Source: Isoetes taiwanensis
Lineage: Eukaryota; Streptophyta; Lycopodiopsida; Isoetales; Isoetaceae
Reading direction: 5' to 3'
DNA length: 64,000 nucleotides
Assembly: GCA_021234155.1 (NCBI GenBank)
Contig: JAJEKV010000003.1
Coordinates: forward strand, 21,250,386-21,314,385
Shown here: one piece after another, positions 53,791-63,946 of the stretch
How the letters are laid out: every line of letters begins with the position of its first letter
Position numbering within the stretch: the stretch's first letter is position 1
The notes under the pieces: generated by a model
What the model was told of the DNA's origin: nothing
The model's input: the letters and a program-made list of their open reading frames with translations, nothing else
Databases searched by the model: none
Translations under genes and position numbers: made by a program

Positions 53791-53878
53791 TTTATTTGCC
53801 GGCAAATAAATTGTAGGAAATTGTGGGGTTTCCTTTTATTTGCCGGCAAACAAATTGTAGGAAATTGTGGGGTTTCCT
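53791..53878. repeat. 44-bp tandem duplication
   Basis: TTTATTTGCCGGCAAATAAA at 53791 recurs at 53835 as TTTATTTGCCGGCAAACAAA, with the same TTGTAGGAAATTGTGGGG following. The core TTTGCCGGCAAA is itself a palindrome. Confidence 0.85.
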
Positions 53879-54048
53879 TCAAAATCCAACAAATAATTTT
53901 GTGTTTCTATTCAAAATCCTTTGGAGCATGACACTTACCGGCAAATTATCTGGTTAGAGCTACTGGGGATTTCGAAGCCTGGCGGGCACATGTTTACGAG
54001 TGTTAACTAAATTATTAAGAAGGGGCCAAAAGAAAAGGTACCCAAAAT

Positions 54049-54580
54049 TCACCTCAGGAAAGAGGTAATGTGGCCGTGCGCCTTGCCTAGTATCAGGAGA
54101 TAGGAGAGGAACCACCAAGAAGGGCTACCACCATAGCCACCTAAAAGGGATTCGCCAGCATTGGGGGATCCTCCAGAACTGGGCGACTCAGCACCAGAAG
54201 GTGTTTGGAACACTGGAGAACCCCTATGATGCACATCAGTGTCGTGGTGCCCAGAAACCGTTCTTTCTGAGCTGAGGACGGAGAATGGCCGGATTAATCA
54301 CATGTAAAGACACGAGTGGTGGGTAATGTTTCACAGAAGTGGTCGATGGTCCTATGGGTTCTTCTTTTCACCAACAAGAGTGATGACTCGACATGAGTGC
54401 CATAATATAAAAATGTTATTTTGCAAATTAAATTGCAATCATATTATGCTCAAAGAGGCCGCAGCATAAAGAAATTTCAGCTGATACAACTTCCTTATAT
54501 TGTTTAAGAGTAATGGCACTCGTGGATCATCAAATTAGAACAAAATGCAAGTTATTTTAAGCTGATGGTCCAGTAATGGT
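54049..54580. other. No gene recognised
   Basis: A 61-codon minus-strand frame at 54049-54234 is Gly/Ser/Pro-rich with no motif. The rest is the 3' flank of the beta-glucosidase-like gene. Confidence 0.3.
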
Positions 54581-54585
54581 CATAG

Positions 54586-57019
54586 CTATAGAGAGCTTAC
54601 AAGGTCTAGTTGATTATTAATTGTCAAGAACCTTTTGTACCATAAAGCAGAGTCCTTTGGCTGTCTGACCATCGTTTTCCTGTCCACGGAATATATGCCA
54701 TATACCCAATCGACACCCCACTCCCATCCATCCAAGAATGACCACACAAAGTATCCTTGAACATTTACACCATCCCTGTTCGAGTGAAATTCCAATAATC
54801 AGTCAATGTTTCCCCCTCCACATATGCCATTTCATCTGTGAATTACCTCAAGGCAGCATGTAGGCAATTAATATAGCTACTTATGTAGTCAGTTCTTTGT
54901 GAGTCCCTCACAGAAGATGTGTTAATCTTGGTTGGCATGCCTGAGTAGAACCATCACCAAAAATCAAGCTGTAAATTGAGGCAATACCATACAAAATGGG
55001 GGGAGCATACCATTTTCGCCAATTATTACTGCCATATTATTGTAGTGTATCTTGATATAGTTGAGAAGCCTGCATAGTCCCCATGGAACCATGTCAAACC
55101 CAGTCATGTTCAATGGATCGACTCCTATTACTGGTATTCCCATCTCGACACCATTCTTCTGTGCTGGAAGAACATCAAGCTTCATGTCAATTACAGAGAT
55201 TATCAGATACTCATCTACCCTGACCATTAAAATAGATGGTTAATGCTTATAGAAGTAAAATCTCACTTGTGACAGACACCTGAGCTTCAGCAAGGAAATT
55301 AAAAATAGGTGAATTGCCAGAATAAATATTTGTGGCATAAAAGGAACAATAATGATTAAGAGCCACGAAATCTGCAGAACCCTTAATAATGGAAGCTTCC
55401 TCTTCAGTAAATATTGGCAAACGATCCCCAATCATTTGCCTCATTGAAAGAGGATAGTTCCCAAACACTATAGGATCCAAAGACCTGCATTAATTTGGAC
55501 AAACACTTAACCTTTCTGGCTATTAGTTTAGACCTCCTTTTTTGCGCAGAAGGGTGCGAAATTACCATCCTAGTTGAAAATCAAGGGCCCTCTGAGCTGC
55601 TTCTGCATCCTCATCAGTGTCACTGAGGGGTTCATACCAGAAGCTAAGCAGATCAATTCCAATGTATCCCATCTGTTTTGACTGCACACTAGAATAGTGA
55701 GGTGGAATCCAAACCAAAGCAGTTGATTCTGGGCTTGAAACTGTGAAGTTATAGTGGCTGATAATGGGTGGCCAGAAATACCACAAAAAGAGTCCGGAAA
55801 TACCACATCCCGTCCGGACTCTAAATACGGCGGTCCGGAAACTTTGCCTATATATGCGCGCTGCATGGGCATGTGCAAGCAGCATATTATGATGTGCAAG
55901 CTTCGTGGTGGCATGTAAAGCAATGCCAAATTTTGACTTAGCAGGATCACAAGGACCTGGATAACAAGTATCTCTTTAGTCTACTGAATAACTGCCATGC
56001 AGGTTTGAACCCATCACAGTTTCAATTCCCTTTAACTCTTATAAAGCAAGATAGATAATTCCGTACCTGCACTCATAGAAGGTTCATTTATTGTTATCCA
56101 ATGCTTCACACGATCCCCAAAGACCTCAAAACATATTTTGGCGTAGGCTGCAAAATCTTCACTGAACAATATTATAAAAAGTACGTCATTTCTGATCCTG
56201 CTATGGTAATGACTCACATAATTCTTGTCCCTGATATGAGTTTTCAAGTGCAAGCGGCAAGTCCCAATAATACAATGCCACATATGGTTGAATACCTAGG
56301 TCATGAGCAAGAATATTAAGGAGAATAAAGTCCTCTCTGAATATTAAGGAGCCTTACCTTTGTCCAACAAGCTGTTTATCACATCATTGTAGTGTCTGAT
56401 ACCCTCCATATTCACATCTCCTCGACCCTCTGCATCACAAAAGTAGATGAACATAAATTAGTAAACTGTGGTAACTTTCTTTCTTTTCATGATACAGACC
56501 TGGTAAAATCCTAGTCCATGATAAGGAAAGCTTATAGGCATCAACACCCAAGTCATCTAGGAGATCCGCATCTTCCTGCATCAAGAAATTCTATGAGAAC
56601 AACCTTCAAAACTACCATTGAAATATTCATAAACCTTATAGAGGTGATAGCCGTCATCTGCTATTTCGGAATTGATACTGCTTTTGCTCCCTGAGGTACA
56701 AAATTAGCATTTGCAGTATGAGAATATTTCGATTGTGACAATTGCAGCTAACCTTTGATACATCCATCCACAATTGTGATGCCTTTGCCGCTCTCTTGCA
56801 GAGCTCCTTCAATCTGCAGGCACAATTTTAACAAGTTTTAACTGAAATCCCATATACGTTTGCCTGCAATTCATCTATGCCTGATACGCTGATGAAGCAA
56901 CGCCAAAGGTGAAATCCTTGGGGAAAACCATGCGAGTTATAGCATTGCCACCCAGTTGGCCACATTGCGGAATAGGAGATGCCTAGAAAAAAAATTAGAA
57001 GCATGCAAATCCGAGACAT
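54586..57019 (-). CDS. Beta-glucosidase-like GH1 gene, about ten exons
   Basis: Reading leftward the GH1 order is complete. The start region is [15 protein letters not shown] (57019, signal-peptide-like), then [15 protein letters not shown] (about 56900), [25 protein letters not shown] (about 56540), [31 protein letters not shown] (acid/base Glu at 56081-56100), [59 protein letters not shown] (nucleophile Glu at 55009-55030; the usual TENG is GENG), and [17 protein letters not shown], ending at 54586. Exon edges match GT-AG sites at several points. Oddities are the Thr-to-Gly change beside the nucleophile and an unusually long stretch 55696-55838 with a poor donor. The start exon and FPKDF lie in different frames, so an intron or indel separates them. 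Substrate is unknown; product likely secreted or vacuolar. Confidence 0.82.
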
Positions 57020-57182
57020 GCTTAGATGCTGGACAATGCAAGCACATCAGTTAGATAAGTAGTCTGTGGTTCCTAGCAGACTCATGAAGAAGCTGAGGTT
57101 AAAAGACAGGAATTAAACGAAAGAAGAGTCAAAGTAAAAAAGAAAAGATGCCGCCTGATGCCCGTGGTATATCCGTCTCTTT

Positions 57183-57270
57183 GGCATGTTATAGCCACGC
57201 CAAAAAAAGATTACACCGCGTTTTTGTGGACTGTGGATTTTTTGCCATTTAAGGCTGGCTATAACATGCC
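57183..57270. repeat. Short inverted repeat, 14-bp arms
   Basis: GGCATGTTATAGCC at 57183-57196 and its exact complement GGCTATAACATGCC at 57257-57270 enclose 60 bases. It lies in the upstream flank of the GH1 gene. Confidence 0.75.
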
Positions 57271-57337
57271 CACATCCGACATTTACCTGGTTTGATGCTG
57301 ACTTTACTGCTACCGATTATAGGTTCCACCCATAAGT

Positions 57338-57531
57338 GCGAGCGTCTTAAATATTATCCACTGTCATGTTTCAACCAGCGTAAAATTTGAAAATCTCCGT
57401 GTTTTTTTTTTCCTTAGTTTTGGCTTTAACATTACAATACAAAAAAAACTTGCTGTCCACGAAAATGTCGTGTATTTTATTTGGTTCAAATTGGTTTAAA
57501 CATGACAGTGGATGATATTTAAGACGATCGC
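57338..57531. mobile_element. MITE-like inverted repeat, 34-bp arms
   Basis: The arms at 57338-57371 and 57498-57531 are complementary over 34 bases with two mismatches (core TTAAATATTATCCACTGTCA). They enclose 126 bp of T-rich DNA with no coding. CATAAGT borders both arms on the same strand (57331 and 57532), a possible target duplication of 7 bases. It lies in the 5' flank of the GH1 gene. Confidence 0.7.
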
Positions 57532-57984
57532 CATAAGTAGCGCCATCCGAAGGTTCCTTTTAGAAGGTTCCTTTAGAGGTTCATTCGGGCCCAGAAATTT
57601 CCCACCGTAATGCAACTTGTTCAACCTGTCCAAACGATCAATCTGTATTCTATTCAATATTTAAATAAAATCGATGGCATCCATACTCATCAGTAACGAA
57701 ATGTGATCTCAGGTTTTTCCTTGTAGTGACACTCTTATGAGGGATGAGTTTTAGATTGAATGGTAGGAATATAGTACAAGGGTATGTTTCATTATCCCAA
57801 ATTCTAGTCAATATTCAATTGTGCCGGTTAAACACATTTAAGCCATATAAATCAAATCAACTATGAGGTATTGAACTTTAGGCTCACTGGCCTTTTCAAA
57901 GAAGGAATGTCTCCAATCCCATACTCTGGAAAAAATTAGCCAGTTGAGTCTACAACCTTAAAAATCCGCTCTTCACAAGATGAA

Positions 57985-58055
57985 AGAAAGGAAATAAAGA
58001 ATAGAATAGAATAGATTTTTAGCGTCCACGGAGACCCCAAGACTAAGAATAAACA
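57985..58055 (-). mobile_element. Retroposon 3' end with TATTC tail
   Basis: On the minus strand, GGGGTCTCCGTGGACGCTAA runs into AAATCTATTCTATTCTATTC. The end is closely similar to the LINE ends at 33.9 and 31.85 kb, with a different pentamer tail. The body to about 58200 is not assigned. Confidence 0.5.
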
Positions 58056-58244
58056 ATGTTCTATATGATCCTCATAACTATACCCAAGTGACCTCCTAAT
58101 GCCTCAATCTCCATTAAAACGGGGTTGGCTAACTTGGACAAGCTCTAAGTGTGGGGCCGCTGCCATTAAGACATAAGCCTGCTTCAGCCTAAGGCATGAT
58201 ATTTGAAGGCATTCATAATGCTGCTCAAATAATCATATATCACA

Positions 58245-58781
58245 TCATACTACTTGCCTAATAGCCTCTGTAGGTCTTCTTGAAAGTAAGGAGCAAATCC
58301 TTAGCGTCATTGTGAAGTCCATGCTGCAATTGATCCTTGAGTGCTTCTTCATCCCAAAGAATATCACATGCAAGTAGATGACCAACCAATCCAACTCGAC
58401 ATCAATTGGATATTGAGTGGGATGCATTAAAGGTACCATGCACCAGATTCAAGAATCCTCAAAACTGAGACCGAGCACTATCGAACTTCTTCAGAAGACT
58501 AATCTTGGGTCCTTCAAAGTATTCTGTGCTCTAAAAGACTATTGCCTTGAAGATAGTAAGGCAATCTCTAACTCGTGAACATGCTCGTACAATTCCTCAT
58601 GCTCCTGTACCTTTTCGACACTCATTTGTTGTAACTGCACAAGCAACCTTTGGTTCTCTAGCTCCAGTGTCGCAAATTTTGGTCGTAGGCACTCAAGACC
58701 CGAGAAATATGCAAAAATATTGTTCGAGACTATTTGCGGTATAAATCTATACTGTATGAACTCTTGGCATGCTATGTCCAC
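58245..58781 (-). pseudogene. Ty3/gypsy-type gag remnant
   Basis: Leftward, a coiled-coil piece (LELENQRLLVQLQQMSVEKV) lies at 58540-58690. Then, in another frame, come GPKISLLKKFDSARSQ, RVGLVGHLLACDILW, and EALKDQLQHGLHNDAKDLLL. The order PxxxLPEKFDGxRxxF, then VGFVxxLLxG, then ALxxQFYxGL is that of gypsy gag. Stops and frame changes mean it is inactive. It is unrelated to the gag at 18 kb. Confidence 0.5.
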
Positions 58782-59302
58782 ACATCACTATCTATTATGG
58801 TATAAATTTATGCCACCTAGAAATTTATTTGAAGGAAAAACTAAGGACTACAAAAAAAAGGAAAAAAAAAAATTGGAAACTTTGAAAAAGTCTAGATTGG
58901 ATATTTTGTTTAGTCCTTGACAATATTACTATTTCTCGAGCAAAACTTGGGGGCTAAAAAGGGTATCAAACAACTTTGAATGGAAGCTAAGTTTGAATCC
59001 TCCCTCAAAAATGATATCTAAAGTTTTCAAGTTGTCACACTCATCACAATATACCAAGAAAAGAGACCTTTTTTGAGGGAATTTTAGGGGATCTTTCAAA
59101 GATTTCTTTTAAAGCGGGTTTGGAGCAAATTGTGTGTTTCAATTTAAACTTTGTTAATCGCAGACTGGGATCCAGGAGGCCGGCTACAAGGTGAGACAAT
59201 TCTTTATGAGGAACTGTTGCTATGTTTGAGAAGGGAAATCCAGTGACTTCTGCCATGTTGTTGATGGTGAGAACATAAAAAAGATAAAGTTTACCCTTGT
59301 CA

Positions 59303-59594
59303 CAACAAGGTTGTCTCAAGCAGTCAAGCGCTGCTGCACAAATACAAGCAACTAGAGGATTGGGAGCCAACAGTCCCCAGGATGCTCGGGTAATACATGT
59401 CAATAATCATTAAGTTTATGTTTTTTTATTGGCTTTTAACATGCCAAGATTTCAGACATGTCGTTTTATGTTGCAGGCACAAGAAGCTCAATAGAAAATG
59501 AATATTTATCCAGCTTGCTACTGCTGCGCAATCTCCAACTACAGCTCTTCAAGCTGCGGCTATGTTGGGGAGCCATTCTGGTCCAGTTGCCTAA
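59303..59594 (+). pseudogene. Gln/Ala-rich exon remnants
   Basis: From 59303 the plus strand reads QQGCLKQSSAAAQIQATRGL, then GANSPQDAR up to a donor-like CGG|GTAATA. After TTTATGTTGCAG at about 59476 and a short stretch, QLATAAQSPTTALQAAAMLG and SHSGPVA lead to TAA. Low-complexity Q/A-rich protein sequence is likely real, but I do not know the family. Confidence 0.3.
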
Positions 59595-60257
59595 ATTAAC
59601 TTGTGCAGTTGTTGTAGCCAAAGAGGTATTTAGATTGTCCAATCTTATGGAAAAAGTTTTGGAAATGGAAAAATGGTTTTTAGCATGACACGTACGGGTT
59701 TGATGAGCCACAACAAGGTTATTCCATCAAGAAGGATGAATGTTTGCAACATGAACCAACACACCCATATGTATAGATTGGTTGGAACCCTTCATAGCTC
59801 ATGGATGCATCTCATAGCAGGTGCCTCTCTTGTCTATGAGGAATGCTAGCTTGTTTCTGGTGCTCTTAACTTTCCCTCTACAATCTTATCTTGGAAAATA
59901 AAGTGAACCTTTTTAAATTACATGGGGGAGAAGTTGGAGTCATTGCAGCTAATGCTTGTTTCCAATGTATTCATCAGAGTTGGTCAGAATTAAGTTGGCA
60001 TATTTACATGCTGAAATTGTACTAGACCAATGCATGTCCATTGCACCATTCGTATTGATAGAGATACATGCTTTGAATAATGTGATTTTGCATGGTTGCC
60101 CATCATGGGCATATAAAAGAACCCAACACGAATATCACATTTCCTTTATTGATTTGATTATTACAAAATATTGTAGATCAATGCAAAGAAGCTCTGACAT
60201 TGTAGCCATGTGCTTGGTGCAGCACATCACACTCAATCGCCATGTTGCAATATAAAA

Positions 60258-60362
60258 GGCATTTGCCTTGAAATGAAGCATTGTAATTCAAAGGCATTTG
60301 TCTTGGAATGAAGCATTGTAATTCAAAGGCATTTGTCCTGGAATGAAGCATTGTAATTCAAA
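60258..60362. repeat. 35-bp minisatellite, three units
   Basis: GGCATTTGCCTTGAAATGAA begins at 60258, 60293 and 60328, with one or two changes per unit. A fourth, separate partial copy lies at 60441-60470. Confidence 0.88.
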
Positions 60363-60699
60363 GAAAAAAAGAAAGATGAGCAAAATACAACAAGGCTCAA
60401 GTCCTTCATAAAAAAAACACAACAATGGTTTTACTTAAGGCATTTGTCTTGGAATGAAGCATTTGAACATCGCTATATCAAAAAAAGGGAGAGAAACAAA
60501 GAACAAAACATGACAAGTTCTTTTGACATAACTAGGGCTAGCATGTCTTACCATATTGGAACCACTAAAGCTTGTGTCAAGTTTAACAAATTAGAGATAG
60601 TTCGATAATAAGCAATTAAATCTTCTAATGATGCTTTCCTGTGTTGTAGAAGGATCTTTCAAAAACCTAAGGCAACAACGTTCCATTTAGGATGTAAGG

Positions 60700-60885
60700 A
60701 TTGAAACCTTTAATGCATGATGGAATGAGGTCTATTGGAAACCTTTGGATATAACAAACACTGCCAAGACTAGGATGAAAATAGTCAGCCAAGTTTAAGA
60801 TGCATGATGGAAAGGAATATGTTAAAAACCTTTGGATACAATAAACATATCCAAAACGAGGATGAAAATAGTTAGCAAAGCATGA
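60700..60885. repeat. Diverged direct duplication of about 95 bp
   Basis: TGCATGATGGAA, then AAACCTTTGGATA, then GAGGATGAAAATAGTTAGC or close variants, occurs twice in a row (near 60712-60785 and 60801-60878). Confidence 0.6.
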
Positions 60886-60899
60886 GATTTCATCTAAAA

Positions 60900-61600
60900 G
60901 TGTCGATGTAGGCGCTGTGGAGAAATGGTTGTCATACGTACACGACACACAAGCCCCCAAACACCCAAAGACACGCGTAAATGCAGCGAAACCATCAATC
61001 TATTCATCTCCGCTATGAGCTATCGAACATGGCATATTCTAACAACATGCAACAAAGTTACATGTAAGCTATGTAATGGATATGCACCACAAATATGATA
61101 GTGGTAGCTTTAGCCATTATCTTCAGTACAAAATACTACGAATGTCCATGCATGATATTTTTTCATTTTTATTATTGCTACCTTTACATCCACTGTAGTG
61201 ATTGAACACCAAAATAAAACTTGCTCAATCAACAACCACCCTTTATGTAATTGTTTCGCATAAGTGCAAAAATGGAACTTCTATACACATTAGAATTCAA
61301 CACGACATTTCATCTTAAAGCACACTAAAATATAGCTTCTTTTGCATACCTATAATTCATATTTGTTGTAGCTAGTCAACACTTCTTATTTGCTGTATCT
61401 ACAATTGGCACAATGTTGTAACGTCTATTTGAATACTACAAAAATTGAATAACAAACATCTTGTTTGTCATTAACAACATTACATATGAAATGAAACCAT
61501 CAATATAATCTTCTATATCAAAGTCCTTTCAGCATCTAAACAAACCCTAAAGATTTAGAAATGTGGATCCTTAAATTTCCTTTCTCCACTTCTTCCATAT
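60900..61600. other. No gene recognised
   Basis: AT-rich DNA downstream of the DUF8039-like frame. It may include later exons of that gene but I see none clearly. Confidence 0.35.
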
Positions 61601-61685
61601 GGACATCCTAAGGGTGACACGTGAAATATGTTACAGTAGCTACAGTAAAGAGCAACAGTGCTACAGAAAATTTTTCAGTACATAC

Positions 61686-62093
61686 CTCTCTGAGTAGTGT
61701 TGTTGGCCAAGCCAAAAAACTCCCTACTGATTCTCCAAGTGTTTCTGCTCCTGCATGTGGTCTTTGTAATGGATGAGTGGCAGCATAGCAGTCTGTCAAT
61801 CTAATTCTAATATAATCAGGTCCCAAGGGCACTCCATGGCATGCTGTAGGTGGTGCCATGTTATCAACAATGCCCTTGCCAATGACATCTTTCCTGTTTT
61901 CTGCTAACAAGAAGCATGCCTCTCCAATGGAAATTTTCATTTCTCCTGCTTGATTGTTCATTTCCTCGACCTGCAAAGCTTTATTAATTAAGTTGCACAA
62001 GTCATGGCGCCTCAATCCACTCACTTGATAGAGAACTACCTGAGATTCGGCAGCCTGATCCAGTGCTTCAACAAGCTTCCTTCTTGGCGACAT
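61686..62093 (-). CDS. DUF8039-like protein, first two exons
   Basis: Exon 1 (62093-62040) is MSPRRKLVEALDQAAESQ, ending CTCAG|GTAGTT. Exon 2 (61970-61686), after TTTGCAG, reads VEEMNNQAGEMKISIGEACF, NMAPPTACHGVPLGPDYIR and TLGESVGSFLAWPTTLL, ending GAGAG|GTATG. Both junctions are phase 0. The CHGxxLGPxxxxV...TLGxAVGSFxxWP pattern recalls the DUF8039 domain of proteins tied to plant CACTA elements (from memory). Whether this is a host gene or part of an element is open. It is head-to-head with the ParB-like copy 2, about 650 bases apart. Further exons are not seen. Confidence 0.6.
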
Positions 62094-62456
62094 CCCAAAT
62101 TCGAATTAAAACACTGCAATAAAAACACAGTTCTTGTGTTTCTCTAGGCGCATCAGAGAAACACAAATTCTATGATCCAATGCGAGGCCAAGAACACAAA
62201 TTAAATGGCGGGCATTTTTAAAATAGACGGTTAGTACAGGCCAATGATTGAAAAGTACTTGCGAAAAGAGATATTCGTGGGCGGCGGGCTAAAAGATTTT
62301 AAATTTTAAATTGTGGGCGGGATTAATTTTCTTGTTTAGCTAAAAAAGGATAAGGGTAGTACAAGCTTTCAATGGCAGGCGTCTATTCATTAATTGTTTG
62401 TACGACGCGTATAATAGTCACATTTTCTAATTTGGTCGTAATTTGAAGCTCAAGAT

Positions 62457-62696
62457 TTCTCGCGCTTAGCGCGAGAAGTTCAGATTCTATCGCTCTTAAT
62501 AAGCGTAAGAGTAGGGTTGTTGAGGTCATAGTCTCTTCGCGAGGAGAGTAAGAGAGATGGAATGTGAATTCTTGCCCTACACGCGAGTAGTCACATTCCA
62601 TCTATCTTACCGTCCTGGATCATTCGACTCGCGCTATGCGCGAATCCTAAAATATTGCTCTCGGAATTTATAAACTTCTCGCGCCACGCGCGAGAT
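62457..62696. repeat. TCGCGC-N3-GCGCGA hairpins upstream of ParB-like copy 2
   Basis: Three strong hyphenated palindromes: TTCTCGCGC-TTA-GCGCGAGAA at 62457-62477 (9-base arms), TCGCGC-TAT-GCGCGA near 62628 (6-base arms) and TCTCGCGC-CAC-GCGCGAGA near 62677 (8-base arms). Weaker ones (CTCTTCGCGAGGAGAG near 62533) lie between. Stems are constant while loops vary. They precede the acceptor TTATTTTACAG at 62760, so are probably intronic. Confidence 0.75.
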
Positions 62697-62760
62697 GCTG
62701 GTCAAGTTGCTTAACACAAAAATACTTTAGCAATGTCTAACTTGATTATTTATTTTACAG

Positions 62761-63833
62761 CTTCCAAGAGAGAACTAGTTACATCATCTTCTGCACCATC
62801 AAAGAAACCCAAGAGGAGATAGATCGAACTCTTGGCATAAAGCTAATTGATGACAGCAGAACATGCGAGCTAAGTTAGGACTTGCCAGAGACAGTATTTG
62901 TTGAGGGGTCTGAATGGTATGTTACTGTGAGCAGGGCAGAAAGTATGACGTGGTCCTGTATTCAAAGGAGAACAAAGACACGGCCTTCAAAAAAGCAGGG
63001 TTGATCCTTTCATGCGAGGAGCTTGATGACCACATCTGTGTCTTCATAATAAAGAAGACCGTAAAGAAAAATCTCAGCATTTCCAAATACAATGCAGGTA
63101 TAGATGGATTCAGGCCAGATAAGACAGCTGACGATGTTACAAAGTATGGCTGGCCCATTGAAGGCTCAAACCATACAGTTCGTTCTGTACGTGAAGGAGT
63201 ATCTGCAGTCCGACGAAGTTTGCAGAAGAAACCATCTTCAAGCTTCTACATATCTAGTTTTGGTGGTAGTGGCGATGCACTTGAGTCAGAAACTTTCCCC
63301 CTAGTACCTTTGCCAAAGCCAGTGAAGGAAACGGATATTGAAAAGAAATCAAGGGTTGATGCTGTAGACAAGCTTATGAAATTCAAGCAATGGTATCCAC
63401 TTGGTTTGGATGTCACAAAAAGGATAGCTATTGACAAGCTGATTAGATCTCCTAGAGCATCTTTCATATCTAGGTTCTTTGATCCCAAACATGCCATGAG
63501 GATACAGAAGTCCATGGTTGAATATCCCACCACAGTACCAAATCCAGCTGATGTTCTACCATGGGACTCAGTGAATGACAAGCCATACCCATGGAAGACA
63601 CGGGATGACCTAAGGAAGAGCGACACGATGCGCTACATTGTCATTGATGGGCAGCACTCAGTTGAGGCAGCGAAGGCGCTTATAGAGAAAATGGATAAGA
63701 TAGGTGCCAAGGAGTACATGGAGCACTTCAGTTACAGGCAATGGCGAATCCTTAGTCATTACATGCCTCAACTTGCACTGACTACAATAAGTGCAGACTT
63801 GAACACAACCGCAAGGGTAGTACAATACAACTC
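62761..63833 (+). CDS. ParB-like domain exon, copy 2 (gene continues beyond the window)
   Basis: After TTATTTTACAG the exon begins with a basic piece (SSAPSKKPKRR) that soon meets stops. From about 62914 it is open for 307 residues: GRKYDVVLYSKENKDTAF, LILSCEELDDHICVF, DVTKYGWPIEGSNHT, VREGVSAVRRSLQKKPSS, LIRSPRASFISRFFDPKH, NPADVLPWDSVNDKPYPW and YIVIDGQHSVEAAKALIEK. DGQHSVEAA is a good ParB-like signature (DGxHRxxAA). It ends ISADLNTTARVVQYNS at TC|GTAAGT (63833), the same phase as copy 1. ParB-fold proteins bind CTP or DNA or act as nucleases in bacteria; no role is known to me for this eukaryotic branch. One or two frame slips near 62800-62914 may hide the true N-terminus. Confidence 0.55.
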
Positions 63834-63858
63834 GTAAGTGCCATTGTTTCTTATTAAC

Positions 63859-63946
63859 CTTAGTCGCGCTACGCGCGAGACTGCAGACCAATGTTGGGCT
63901 GCAGATCCCAACATTGGTCTGCAGTCTCGCACGTAGCGCGACTAAG
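63859..63946. repeat. Near-perfect 40-bp inverted repeat in the intron of copy 2
   Basis: Arms 63859-63898 and 63907-63946 are complementary over 40 bases with one mismatch, with an 8-base loop. The outer part of each arm contains CGCGCTACGCGCG or its variant, so the hairpin grew around the same short palindrome found upstream. A degenerate further copy (CTCGTGCTACGCTCGA) is near 63972. Confidence 0.85.
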
